From: Streptomyces griseoincarnatus
Lineage (GTDB): Bacteria; Actinomycetota; Actinomycetes; Streptomycetales; Streptomycetaceae
Direction: 5' to 3'
Length of the DNA: 64,000 nt
Assembly: GCA_014649575.1 (NCBI GenBank)
Contig: BMTH01000007.1
Location: forward strand, 1-64,000
The notes beneath the pieces are model-generated. The model was not told the DNA's origin and searched no databases. It saw only the letters and a list, made by a program, of their open reading frames with translations. The number at the start of each line of letters is the position of its first letter. Position 1 is the stretch's first letter. The position numbers and the translations under genes are program-made. Positions 26,066 to 34,754 of this stretch are shown in pieces.

Positions 26066-26579
26066 GGCCGCCCCCCTCCCAGGCCGGCTCCTCGGCCTCG
26101 TCCACCGCCAGATGCCGGGCCAGTGCCGCCCGCCCCCGGGACAGGCGGGCCTTGACCGTGCCCACCGGCGCGCCGGTCTCGGAGGCTACCTGCTCGACAC
26201 TGAGGTCGCACAGATGGTGCAGCACGACCGCCATCCGCTGGGACTCCGGGAGTTGGCGCAGGGCGGCCACCAGCGCGGTGCGATCGGGGCCAGGACCGGG
26301 CGTCGCCTCGGGCGGCGGGGAGTGCCGTACCAGCTCCAGCCAGCGCTTCGCGCGGCGCCAGCGGCTCACGGCGAGGCGCATGGCGACGGTGCGTACCCAG
26401 GCCTCCGGCGCCTCGTCGGCCATCAGCCGGTGGCGCCGGTCCCAGGCACGCACGAACGCCTCCTGCACCACGTCCTGGGCCTCGCCGAGGTCCCCGGTGA
26501 AGGCGAAGAGCTGGCCGGTCAGACGGGGGAAGGCGGCCGCGTAGAAAGCGTCGAACTCGTCCTCGTCCATGCCCTCCAC
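26055..26579 (-). CDS. RNA polymerase sigma factor, SigE-like ECF family
   Basis: A 174-residue ECF-type sigma factor. Region 2 has DVVQEAFVRAWDRRHRL and region 4 has LPESQRMAVVLHHLCDLSVEQVA and GTVKARLSRGRAAL. Such factors direct transcription of stress or envelope genes. GTG 26579 with CGGAG upstream is the preferred start; an ATG at 26570 is also possible. The stop overlaps the downstream membrane-protein gene, a typical sigma/anti-sigma arrangement. It is divergent from the ketoacyl synthase gene across a 432-bp intergenic region. Confidence 0.85.
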   Translation of the reverse strand: MEGMDEDEFDAFYAAAFPRLTGQLFAFTGDLGEAQDVVQEAFVRAWDRRHRLMADEAPEAWVRTVAMRLAVSRWRRAKRWLELVRHSPPPEATPGPGPDRTALVAALRQLPESQRMAVVLHHLCDLSVEQVASETGAPVGTVKARLSRGRAALARHLAVDEAEEPAWEGGGRVR

Positions 26580-27011
26580 CGCAGTCTCCGATCACCTGTG
26601 AGGCCCGCCCGCCGCCGTCCCGCGGGCCGGGGCCCGGCAGGTCGCGTCGCGTCCTTCGGAACGCGCCCCCGTGGGAAGACGCCGGAACCGGCCTCGGGGA
26701 TCAGTCGGACCGCCGTGCCGGTGGGACGGAGCCCGGTGGGGCGACCGCGCGGAACGTGATGCGCGTCTCGTTCCGCGGGGGCGGGCTCGGCCGCGCACAC
26801 GGGCTTCGTGACGTTTTCCACAGTGCCAGTACGTTCCGGTAACTCTGCCCATTCGTCAGCGTCTTGGCGAATGTGTTCCGCGTCACCCGCCTGGTAGACC
26901 GGGACGAATCGGACACCCCGTGAAGTGGATCGTGGCCCCTTCGTGAGTCGTACAGAACACTCGGAACCGCCCGCAGTACGACAGTTCGGACCAAAGAGAG
27001 CATGCTCGGCC
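26580..27011. other. Divergent intergenic region (sigma factor / ketoacyl synthase)
   Basis: No gene is recognised. An inverted repeat with 8-bp arms, CGCGGAAC (26748-26755) and GTTCCGCG (26770-26777), has a 14-nt spacer and could be a regulator site. GGAAC cores occur on both strands, which is compatible with ECF-type promoters. No exact promoter can be fixed by eye. Confidence 0.4.
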
Positions 27012-28796
27012 ATGACCCACTCCCCCGAAACGCCTGAAGTACCCATACGGCCCCACGAGGTGACCGCCGCGGAGGTCGTCCCCGGCGACCTGTTCGCCCT
27101 GACCCCCGAGGACGCGGCCGAGCGCCGCTGGCACGTCGTCACGCACACGCTCCCCGTATCCCCCGAGGTGATCCGGGTCACGCTGCGGCCGCCGCTCGGC
27201 GGGGTGGACCACGAGGAGGACCTGCGGCGCGAGCGGACGGTTGTCGTCGCCGGGCGGCGGGTCGACGTGGACGCGGTGCCGCTGGTGGAGCCGGAGTCCC
27301 TGGAGAGCGTGGAGTTCCGCGACGGCGACCGGCTGACCGTCCTGCGGGCGGTGGACCCGCTGGCCGCCGAGGTGACCTACGTACGCCGCTGGGGCGCCTG
27401 GCACCGGGACACCACGGAATCCGCCGACGCCCAGGCCGCGGCCGACGCGGAGGTGCGCCGCTGGGCCGCCGACGCCGCCCGCGAGGGCACGGTCGTACGG
27501 CACGAGCCGCGTCCCGTGCGTCAGGCGCGGGCGGCCGGGCCCCGGCGCGTGGTGGTCACCGGGCTCGGCGCGGTCACCCCGCTGGGCGTGGGCGCCGGCG
27601 AGCTGTGGGACGGGCTGCTCGAAGGACGGCACGGCATACGGGAGTTGACGGACCCGGAGTTCGACGGGCTGCCGGTGCGGACCGCCGGCACGGTGCCCGT
27701 CGACCCCGCCTCGCTGCTGCCCCGGCAGGCGGCGCGCCGGATGAACCGGGCCGCGCAGTTCGCGGTGCTGGCCGCGCGCGAGGCGTGGACCGACGCCGGG
27801 TACGCCGCCGGCGGCACCCGGGAGAGCGGGCTGGACCCCGAGCGGGTCGGGGTGAGCCTCGGCGCGATCCTCGGGGACGCGTCCGTGCTGGTCGGCGGCG
27901 ACCGGAAGCTGCGGGAGCGCGGGGCCCGGGGTGTGTCCCCGCTCACCACGCCGATGACGGTGCCGTCGCAGGCCGCGTCGCAGGTGTCGCTCGACCTGCA
28001 CATCACCGGTGAGGCACGCACCGTGACCAGCGCCTGCGCCTCCGGCACGGAGGCGATCGGGCAGGCCGTCGACCGGATCCGGTACGGCCGGGTCGACGTC
28101 GCGCTGGCCGGCGGCGCCGAGGCGGTGGTCACGCCCGCGATCATGGCGTCGTTCGCGGCGATGCGGGCGCTCGCGGAGGGCGATCCGTCGGAGGGGTCGC
28201 CCTCGCGTCCCTTCGCCAAGGACCGGGACGGGTTCGTCAACGGTGAGGGCGCGGGCGTGCTCGTGCTGGAGTCCGAGGAGCACGCCCGGGCGCGCGGGGC
28301 GCGGATCTACTGCGAGGCGGCGGGGTGGGGGCTGTCGGCGGACGCGTATCACGTCGCGGCCCCGGACCCGTCCGGTGACGGCATCGCGCTCGCGCTGCGG
28401 AGGGCGGTGCGGGACGCGGGGGGCGAGGTGGCCGACGTCGTGCATGTGAACGCCCACGCCACCGCCACGGTGGACGGTGACCTCGCCGAGGCGCGGGCGC
28501 TACGGGGGGTGCTGGGCGGCGGGCAGGGTGTTCCGGTGACCGCGCTGAAGGGGCACCTGGGGCATCTGCAGGGGGCCGCCGGCGGGGTGGAGGCGGTGGC
28601 GGCGGTACTGACGCTGCACCATCGGATGGTGCCGCCGACGGTGGGGTGTGGGGAGGTGGACGACGGGATCGAGCTGGACGTCGTCCGTGAGGCCCCGCGT
28701 CCGCTGCCGGACAGTGGCGATCTTGTGCTGAGCAACTCCTTCGGGTTCGGGGGGCACAACGCGGTGCTGGCGTTGCGGCGGGTGGGGGCGGCTTAG
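27012..28796 (+). CDS. Beta-ketoacyl synthase (FabF-like) with extra N-terminal domain
   Basis: The 594-residue protein has a complete KAS II condensing domain from about residue 177 (RRVVVTGLGAVTPLG). The active-site Cys is in TSACASG (about 342), and the two His are in NAHATATVDGD (about 480) and KGHLGHLQGAAG (about 514). The first ~175 residues are an additional domain with a β-rich, Trp/Val-containing pattern (VVPGDLFALTPEDAAERRW) that I cannot assign. A usual FabF is about 410-420 residues. No acyl carrier protein or other fatty acid gene is adjacent, so it probably serves a specialised lipid or polyketide role (inference). ATG 27012 was chosen because upstream codons have no ribosome-binding site or domain content. 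Confidence 0.8.
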   Translation: MTHSPETPEVPIRPHEVTAAEVVPGDLFALTPEDAAERRWHVVTHTLPVSPEVIRVTLRPPLGGVDHEEDLRRERTVVVAGRRVDVDAVPLVEPESLESVEFRDGDRLTVLRAVDPLAAEVTYVRRWGAWHRDTTESADAQAAADAEVRRWAADAAREGTVVRHEPRPVRQARAAGPRRVVVTGLGAVTPLGVGAGELWDGLLEGRHGIRELTDPEFDGLPVRTAGTVPVDPASLLPRQAARRMNRAAQFAVLAAREAWTDAGYAAGGTRESGLDPERVGVSLGAILGDASVLVGGDRKLRERGARGVSPLTTPMTVPSQAASQVSLDLHITGEARTVTSACASGTEAIGQAVDRIRYGRVDVALAGGAEAVVTPAIMASFAAMRALAEGDPSEGSPSRPFAKDRDGFVNGEGAGVLVLESEEHARARGARIYCEAAGWGLSADAYHVAAPDPSGDGIALALRRAVRDAGGEVADVVHVNAHATATVDGDLAEARALRGVLGGGQGVPVTALKGHLGHLQGAAGGVEAVAAVLTLHHRMVPPTVGCGEVDDGIELDVVREAPRPLPDSGDLVLSNSFGFGGHNAVLALRRVGAA

Positions 28797-28886
28797 CGCC
28801 GGGCGCGGTTTCCGGGCGCCGGGTGTTGGTGCGGAACGGGGGTGTCGCGCAGCCCGGCGCTTACGGGGTGCCGTCCGCGCCCACCC

Positions 28887-28904
28887 GTGCCGCCCCAGCG
28901 GCAC
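28887..28904. terminator. Hairpin between convergent genes
   Basis: GTGCCGC (28887-28893) pairs perfectly with GCGGCAC (28898-28904) across a 4-nt loop. It lies in the 180-bp gap between the convergent ketoacyl synthase and ku genes and is a plausible shared terminator. Confidence 0.4.
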
Positions 28905-28976
28905 GACTGCCCGCGGTCGGCGAGGGTCGCCCTGCGCCGCAGGCGTCCGACCGCACCCCCCACCCACCCGCGGAGG

Positions 28977-29990
28977 TCAGGCCGAGCGTTTACGGGGCGT
29001 CGTCTTCTTCGCCGGGGTCTTCTTCGCCGCCGTCTTCTTCGCCGTGCTCTTCGTGCTCTTCTTCTCGGTCTGGGACGTCTTCGACGTCGACTTCCGCGGC
29101 GAGGACGCCGTCTTCTTCTTCGCCGTCGACGTCGACTTCTTGCCGCCCGTGTCCTTCGGGGACGAGCGGCTCGTCTTGCGTGGCGGCAGTTCTTTGACCT
29201 CGGCGTCCTCACCCCGGGACTCGCGGGCCGCCCGGACGCTGTTCTCCAGGGCCGCCATCAGGTCCAGGACCTTGCCGCCGCCGGACTCCGGCGCCGGGGC
29301 CTCCTTCGGGGTCTCGCCGGCCGCCTTCGCGGCGACGACCTCCTCCACCGCCTCGCGGTACTCGTCGTGCAGGTCCTCCAGGTCCACCTCGCCGAGCGTG
29401 TCCATCAGCGCGTCCGCGAGGTCCAGCTCCTTGTCGCGCACGGTGACGTCGGCGTCCGGCGCGACGCCCTCCGGGGCGCGGACCTCGTCGGGCCACAGCA
29501 GGCCGTGCATGGCGATCGCGTCGCCCACCACGCGCAGCATGCCGAGCCGCTCCCGCCCGCGCAGGGCGTACTTCGTGATCGCGACCTTCTTGCTCCGCTT
29601 CAGCGCCTCCCGCAGCAGCGTGTACGGCTTCGCCGCGGGGGCACCGCCCGCCTGGAGGTAGTACGCGGCGTCCATCTGGAGCGGGTCGATGCGGTCCTCG
29701 GGCACGAAGGCGACGATCTCGATCGTCTTGGCGGTCGGGATCGGCAGCCCGGCCAGGTCCTCGTCGGTGATCGGGATGATCGTGCCGTCCGAGTCCTCGT
29801 AGCCCTTGCCGATCTCCTGGCTGCCGACCTCCCGGTCCTCCAGCTCGCAGAACTTCCGGTAGCGGATCCGGCCGCCGTCCTCGGTGTGGATCTGGCGGAA
29901 GGAGATCGAATGGTTCTCGGTGGCGTTCACCAGCTTGATCGGGATGCTGACCAGCCCGAACGAGATCGCGCCGTTCCAGATGGACCTCAC
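28977..29990 (-). CDS. ku: Non-homologous end-joining protein Ku
   Basis: Ku binds DNA ends as a homodimer and recruits LigD. The family core is clear from the N-terminus (RSIWNGAISFGLVSIP) through residue about 250. A long Lys/Ser/Thr/Ala-rich tail of about 70 residues follows (TAKKTAAKKTPAKKTTPRKR), resembling histone H1-like tails of some actinobacterial Ku proteins, which bind DNA. GTG 29990 gives the family-typical start with GAGAGG 7 nt upstream; GTG 29999 is also possible. It is divergent from the LigD polymerase gene 73 bp away, so the pair forms a minimal end-joining module. Confidence 0.93.
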   Translation of the reverse strand: MRSIWNGAISFGLVSIPIKLVNATENHSISFRQIHTEDGGRIRYRKFCELEDREVGSQEIGKGYEDSDGTIIPITDEDLAGLPIPTAKTIEIVAFVPEDRIDPLQMDAAYYLQAGGAPAAKPYTLLREALKRSKKVAITKYALRGRERLGMLRVVGDAIAMHGLLWPDEVRAPEGVAPDADVTVRDKELDLADALMDTLGEVDLEDLHDEYREAVEEVVAAKAAGETPKEAPAPESGGGKVLDLMAALENSVRAARESRGEDAEVKELPPRKTSRSSPKDTGGKKSTSTAKKKTASSPRKSTSKTSQTEKKSTKSTAKKTAAKKTPAKKTTPRKRSA

Positions 29991-30063
29991 GTGCAGCACC
30001 TCTCCGGTCGTCCGCCGATCGATGTCGGAGCCTTTGTCATGGTTTGCGTGAGATTCTCATCGT

Positions 30064-30942
30064 ATGGCTCCCATCACGGAGGTGGAGGGGCGACGGCTCC
30101 CGCTCAGCAATCTGGAGAAGGTGCTGTATCCCACCGGCTTCACCAAGGCGGAGGTCCTGCACTACTACGCGACCGTGGCCGACGTGCTGCTGCCGCATCT
30201 GCGGGAGCGGCCGGTGTCGTTCCTGCGCTATCCGGACGGGCCCGACGGGCAGGTGTTCTTCACCAAGAACGTGCCGCCCGGTACGCCCGACTGGGTCACG
30301 ACCGCGGAGGTGCCGAGGTCGGAGGGGCCCGCGCGGATGGTGCTGGTGGAGGATCTGCCGAGCCTGATGTGGGCGGCGAACCTGGTCGCGGAGTTCCACA
30401 CCCACCAGTGGCGGATCACCGACCCGGGCGAGGCGGACCGCATCGTGTTCGACCTGGACCCGGGGCCGCCGGCGACGGTCGTGCACTGCTGCGAGGTGGC
30501 GCTGTGGCTGCGGGAGCGGCTGGCCGAGGACGGGTTCGAGGCGTACGCGAAGACGTCCGGGTCGAAGGGGCTGCACCTGCTGGCGGCGGTACGAGGCTCC
30601 TCTTCCGAACAGGTGTCCGAATACGCCAAGGCGCTGGCCGTGGAGGCGGAGAAGGCGATGCCCCGGCTGGTGCTGCACCAGATGAAGCGCAGCCTGCGGC
30701 CGGGGAAGGTCTTCGTCGACTGGAGCCAGAACGCGGCGCGCAAGACCACGGCCGCCCCCTACACCCTGCGGGCGCGCGCCGAGCCGCTCGTGTCGGCGCC
30801 GGTGACCTGGCAGGAGGTCGAGGACTGCCGGTCGCCGGGCGGGATGGCGCTGCAAGCGCCCGACATCCCGCCACGGCTCCAGGACTTCGGTGACCTGCTG
30901 GCACCGCTGCTGGCCCCGGACGAGGCGGGCACGCTGCCCTGA
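30064..30942 (+). CDS. ligD: LigD-type DNA polymerase/primase (NHEJ polymerase domain)
   Basis: A 292-residue stand-alone LigD polymerase domain of the archaeo-eukaryotic primase family. It fills in and primes broken ends with a preference for ribonucleotides. Catalytic signatures are visible: FDLDPG near residue 130, TSGSKGLHLL near 165-175 and VFVDWSQN near 220. No ligase or phosphoesterase domain is attached, so ligation must be supplied by another protein. Divergent from ku. Imperfect tandem duplicates of its 3' end follow the stop. Confidence 0.92.
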   Translation: MAPITEVEGRRLPLSNLEKVLYPTGFTKAEVLHYYATVADVLLPHLRERPVSFLRYPDGPDGQVFFTKNVPPGTPDWVTTAEVPRSEGPARMVLVEDLPSLMWAANLVAEFHTHQWRITDPGEADRIVFDLDPGPPATVVHCCEVALWLRERLAEDGFEAYAKTSGSKGLHLLAAVRGSSSEQVSEYAKALAVEAEKAMPRLVLHQMKRSLRPGKVFVDWSQNAARKTTAAPYTLRARAEPLVSAPVTWQEVEDCRSPGGMALQAPDIPPRLQDFGDLLAPLLAPDEAGTLP

Positions 30943-30967
30943 CCGCCGCCCGGTCCGCGGAGGCCGC

Positions 30968-31077
30968 CAGCCCCGCGCCCACCCCGGACGAGACGGTCAC
31001 GCCGCCCTGGCCGCCGCCCGGTGCACGCCGCCGGTCAGCCCCGCGCCCACCCCGGACGAGACGGTCACGCCGCCCTG
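30968..31077. repeat. Tandem direct repeat after ligD
   Basis: A 42-bp sequence at 30968-31009 is repeated exactly at 31036-31077 (68-bp period). The core CCCCGGACGAG followed by CACGC and GCCCTG also matches the 3' end of ligD at about 30915-30943 with a few changes. The array therefore looks like decayed duplications of the gene end. Two and a half copies and no spacers exclude a CRISPR array. Confidence 0.65.
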
Positions 31078-31191
31078 ACCACGGCCTGACCCTCCGCGGG
31101 ACCGCCACCCGGCCCTCCGCGGCCGTCAGCCCTGCACCCTCACAACCCCGCCCACGTCCCGCACCCCCACAGCCCCGCCCCGTCCCGCACC

Positions 31192-31995
31192 TCACAGCCC
31201 CGCCCACGTCCTCCGATCCCGTGCCGCCGCGTACAGCGCCTCGACGTCGGCGGGCTTCAGGACGCCTCCGCCCCGGGCCAGCTCCGGCACGTCCGCGTCC
31301 GTCAGGATCCGCACCCCGCGCGGCGCGGCGGCGACCGTCACGCGGCGGGCGCCGGCCAGGACGAGCACCGGGCGGACCTCGGCGGTGAGGGCGTGGGCGG
31401 CCCGGTCGGCGTCGGCGCGCACACGGTGCAGCACGGGTTCGGGCGGACGCCGGCCGATGCGCACCTGCGGCTCCGCGACGGTCACCCGCTGCCGGTGGGC
31501 GGAGCGGACGTGCAGGGCGTACAGGCCACCGGGGCCGATCAGCAGGTGGTGGACGCGGTGGCCGCCGGGGAGCGGCAGGGAGTGCAGGGCGCGCCCGCCG
31601 GCGCCGCCCATGGCGTCGAGGGCGTCGCCGACCGTCCGCTGAGCGTCCAGTTCCGCGCGGCGCGGGTCCGGGCGCAGCCGGCGGGCCGGGCCGGGGGCGC
31701 GGTCGAGGTCGACGAGCAGAGCCTCGCCGGGACGGTTCGGGGCGAGGTCGTCGTCGGGGTGGAGGGAGAGCCGGGCGAGATCGGCGGGGCTGGGGACGGG
31801 GGGCGGGCCGACGGCGACCGGGCCGGTGAGGTACGGGGCCAGGGCGGCGAGCACCTCGTCCTCGCGCTCGGCGTCGAGCAGGTTCACCCGGGCCGCCTCA
31901 CGGTCGTACCAGGCGATGTTCCTGCCGTCCGGGAGGCGGACGTAGAGCCGGTCCCTGCCGTGCCGGCGGGCCGGCACGACGCGTGGTCGGTCCAT
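31192..31995 (-). CDS. NERD-like (nuclease-related) domain protein
   Basis: The 267-residue protein has a central segment (VHHLLIGPGGLYALHVRS) that matches the NERD pattern DHVVVGPGGVFVVDAK in order and spacing. The catalytic-type Asp and Lys are replaced, so nuclease function is doubtful. The flanks are Arg/Pro-rich. It was identified only from that motif. ATG 31995 is followed by a basic N-terminus. It is convergent with ligD and divergent from the phosphatase gene at 32095. Confidence 0.55.
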   Translation of the reverse strand: MDRPRVVPARRHGRDRLYVRLPDGRNIAWYDREAARVNLLDAEREDEVLAALAPYLTGPVAVGPPPVPSPADLARLSLHPDDDLAPNRPGEALLVDLDRAPGPARRLRPDPRRAELDAQRTVGDALDAMGGAGGRALHSLPLPGGHRVHHLLIGPGGLYALHVRSAHRQRVTVAEPQVRIGRRPPEPVLHRVRADADRAAHALTAEVRPVLVLAGARRVTVAAAPRGVRILTDADVPELARGGGVLKPADVEALYAAARDRRTWAGL

Positions 31996-32094
31996 GCGCC
32001 ATCACCCCGCCTCCATGGGAACAGGCGGGGTGCTGCGCGGGCAAGAAGCCGGATACCGTGGACAGCGGTTGGGCGATGAGAGTGGGAGGCGCCG

Positions 32095-32601
32095 TTGCGT
32101 ACCCGCGAGAGTCAACCCGGCGTACCGGCTCCGGAGAGCCCGTGGGACGAGATCGAGCCCGGTCTGTGGATGGGCGGGCACCAGGTGTGCGGGCCCGCCG
32201 GGCGGGTGGAGCAGGTGGTGGTGCACCGCCAGTTCGACCTGGTGCAGACCCTGCTGCGGCTGCCGGACCACGGCCCCGACCCGGGGGTCGAGCATCAGGT
32301 GTGGCCCGTCCCGGACGGCCCGCTCGACGGCACCCAGCTCGCGGGCGTGATCCGGCTGGCCGAGGCGGCGTGCGAGGCCCTGGACGCGGGGCGCACGGTC
32401 CTGGTCCGCTGCTGGCACGGCTACAACCGGTCGGGTCTGGTGGTCGCGCACGCCCTGATGCGCAGGGGCCGTTCGGCGGAGGAGGCGATCCGGCTGATCC
32501 GGTCCCGCCGTTCCCCCTGGGCCCTGCACAACGACCTGTTCGTCGACTACCTGCGGGCGGGGCTCGTCACCGCGCGGATGCTGGAGGAGCTGGCGGAGTG
32601 A
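32095..32601 (+). CDS. Dual-specificity/tyrosine phosphatase family protein
   Basis: A 168-residue cysteine-based phosphatase. The P-loop reads VRCWHGYNRSG, fitting C-x5-R with a following Ser. A candidate general acid lies in WPVPDGPLDG upstream. The TTG start at 32095 follows GGGAGG at 5 nt. Its substrate (phosphoprotein or small molecule) is unknown. No kinase gene is adjacent. Confidence 0.8.
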   Translation: MRTRESQPGVPAPESPWDEIEPGLWMGGHQVCGPAGRVEQVVVHRQFDLVQTLLRLPDHGPDPGVEHQVWPVPDGPLDGTQLAGVIRLAEAACEALDAGRTVLVRCWHGYNRSGLVVAHALMRRGRSAEEAIRLIRSRRSPWALHNDLFVDYLRAGLVTARMLEELAE

Positions 32602-32752
32602 CGGAGGACCGGCCGCCGGGCCGCGGGTGTGTGACCCGGTAGGCGGAGCGCCCTCCCCGATGGCGCAGCAGGGCGGGCGTGTGCCGGGGGGCGCTCCTAA
32701 TGTGGCGACAAGTCACCTTCGACCTGTTGTCTCCCCCCATGGAGGTACCGCC

Positions 32753-33349
32753 ATGCCCCTACGACGCCCGCGTCCCCCGCTGACCCGCCGTCTGCCCATA
32801 GCGCTCGCCGCCGGCGCCCTGGCGGTCGCGACCGCCGTCACCCCCGCGCTCGCCGCCGACGACCCGGGCCAGGGCAACCAGAACAACCAGAACAACCAGA
32901 GCGGTCAGAGCAACCAGGGCAACAGCCAGAGCGGCCAGGGCGACTGGAGCCAGCAGGGCGGCAACGGCAACAACACGGGCTCCGGCAACAGCACCGGCTC
33001 CTACCAGCAGAGCAACAACAACGCCCAGCAGAGCGGAGGCAACCAGAACGGCGGCAACCAGGGCGGCAACGGCGGCGACTGGGGCAACCAGGCCGGCGGC
33101 AACCACGGCGACCAGGGGCGGTATCGCGGCGTGGTGACGGCCCAGAAGCTGGCCCTGCGCAGCGCCCCGAACCGCGGCTCACAGGTCATCCGGTACGCCC
33201 ACAAGGGCGAGGTCGTCTCGATCTTCTGCAAGGTGCCCGGCGACAAGGTCGACGGCAACCCGCTCTGGTACCTGCTCACCGACGGCACCTGGGCCTGGGG
33301 CCCGGCCCGGCACATCGACAACATCGGTCCCGCGCCACGCTGGTGCTGA
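32753..33349 (+). CDS. Secreted protein with Asn/Gln/Gly-rich segment and bacterial SH3 domain
   Basis: A 198-residue exported protein. The N-terminus is basic then hydrophobic and ends in a signal peptidase site near TPALAAD. Residues about 38-125 are an extreme low-complexity region of Asn, Gln, Gly and Ser. The C-terminal 70 residues form an SH3b-like domain (QKLALRSAPN, EVVSIFCKV, WYLLTDGTWAWGP) that may bind cell-wall peptide. GGAGG precedes the ATG at 32753. It lies before the ftsW-like gene, consistent with a cell-wall role (inference). Confidence 0.78.
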   Translation: MPLRRPRPPLTRRLPIALAAGALAVATAVTPALAADDPGQGNQNNQNNQSGQSNQGNSQSGQGDWSQQGGNGNNTGSGNSTGSYQQSNNNAQQSGGNQNGGNQGGNGGDWGNQAGGNHGDQGRYRGVVTAQKLALRSAPNRGSQVIRYAHKGEVVSIFCKVPGDKVDGNPLWYLLTDGTWAWGPARHIDNIGPAPRWC

Positions 33350-33392
33350 TGAGCGCACCACGCGAGGCGTCGCATATGGGTAAGTTCCGGAC

Positions 33393-34754
33393 ATGAGCAA
33401 GGCCGGTATCACCCTGGCGACGGCGGATCCGCCCGCGCCCGCCGTCCGTCCCACCGGGCGCCGCGGCGTGGAACTCGCCCTCATCGTCCTGGCCGTCGGA
33501 CTGTCGGTGTACGGCTACTGCGCCGTCGGCCTCGCCAGGAACGGCACCGTCCCGCCCGGCGCCGCCGGTTACGGCGCCGGGCTCGGTGTGCTCGCGGTGC
33601 TCGCCCATCTGGCGGTGCGCTGGCGGGCCCCGCTGGCCGACCCGCTGCCGCTGCCGATCGGGGTGCTGCTCAACGGGGTGGGCCTGGTGCTCATCTACCG
33701 GCTGGACCTGGAGACGCCCGGCGACCGGGCCGCCCCCGCCCAGCTGATCTGGTCGACGCTCGGGGTGGCGCTGTTCATCGCGGTGATCCTGGTGCTGCGC
33801 GACCACCGGGTGCTCCAGCGCTACACCTACCTGTGCGTGACCGTCGCGCTGGTGCTGCTGACCGTGCCGATCCTCTTCCCCGCGGTGAACGGCGCCCGTA
33901 TCTGGATCCGCGTGGCGGGTTTCTCCATCCAGCCGGGCGAGTTCGCGAAGGTGCTGCTGGCGGTGTTCTTCGCCGCGTACCTGGCCGCGAACCGCGGCGC
34001 GCTGACGTACGCGGGCCGCCGTGTCTGGGGGATGCAACTGCCCACCGGGCGGGTGCTCGGGCCGATCGTCGCCGTGTGGCTGGTGAGCGTGGGCGTGCTG
34101 GTCCTGGAGCGTGACCTCGGCACCTCGCTGCTGTTCTTCGGTCTCTTCGTGGTCCTCCTGTACGTCGCCACCGGCCGCACCGGCTGGATCGCGCTGGGGC
34201 TGCTGCTGGCCTCGCTGGGCGCGGTCGCGGTGGGCCGGCTGGAGCCGCACGTGCACCACCGGATCGAGACCTGGCTGCACCCGTTCGCCTCCATCGAGGC
34301 GGGTGAGGGCCCCAACCAGATCGCCCAGTCGCTGTTCGCCTTCGCCGAGGGCGGCATCCTGGGCTCGGGGCTGGGGCTCGGGCACTCCGTGCTGATCGGC
34401 TTCGCCGTGAAGTCCGACTTCATCCTGGCGACGGCCGGCGAGGAGCTGGGCCTGGCCGGGCTGTCCGCGATCATCCTGCTGTACGGGCTGCTGGTGGAGC
34501 GCGGCTACCGGGCCGGGCTGGCGCTGCGCGACCCGTTCGGCCGGCTGCTCGCCGTGGGGCTCGCCTCGCTGGTGGCGCTCCAGGTGTTCGTGATCGCGGG
34601 CGGGGTGACCGGGCTGATCCCGCTGACCGGGATGGCCATGCCGTTCCTGGCGCAGGGCGGCTCCTCGGTGGTGACCAACTGGGCGATCGTGGCGCTGCTG
34701 GTCCGGCTCAGCGACAGCGCGCGGCGGCAGGACGCCCCGGGTGCGGCCCGGTGA
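33393..34754 (+). CDS. FtsW/RodA/SpoVE-family (SEDS) peptidoglycan polymerase
   Basis: A 453-residue SEDS protein with about ten to twelve membrane segments, which polymerises glycan strands from lipid II together with a class B PBP. Signatures include NGARIWIRVAGFSIQPGEFAK, SDFILATAGEE and PFLAQGGSS near the C-terminus. Its stop overlaps the PBP start by 4 bp, making the usual SEDS-bPBP pair. It is separate from the division cluster, so it is probably a second set used in sporulation or development (inference). Confidence 0.9.
   Translation: MSKAGITLATADPPAPAVRPTGRRGVELALIVLAVGLSVYGYCAVGLARNGTVPPGAAGYGAGLGVLAVLAHLAVRWRAPLADPLPLPIGVLLNGVGLVLIYRLDLETPGDRAAPAQLIWSTLGVALFIAVILVLRDHRVLQRYTYLCVTVALVLLTVPILFPAVNGARIWIRVAGFSIQPGEFAKVLLAVFFAAYLAANRGALTYAGRRVWGMQLPTGRVLGPIVAVWLVSVGVLVLERDLGTSLLFFGLFVVLLYVATGRTGWIALGLLLASLGAVAVGRLEPHVHHRIETWLHPFASIEAGEGPNQIAQSLFAFAEGGILGSGLGLGHSVLIGFAVKSDFILATAGEELGLAGLSAIILLYGLLVERGYRAGLALRDPFGRLLAVGLASLVALQVFVIAGGVTGLIPLTGMAMPFLAQGGSSVVTNWAIVALLVRLSDSARRQDAPGAAR

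Noticed and set aside
30968..31077. CRISPR-like direct repeats
   Set aside because: Only two exact copies and no regular spacers; copies resemble the ligD gene end.
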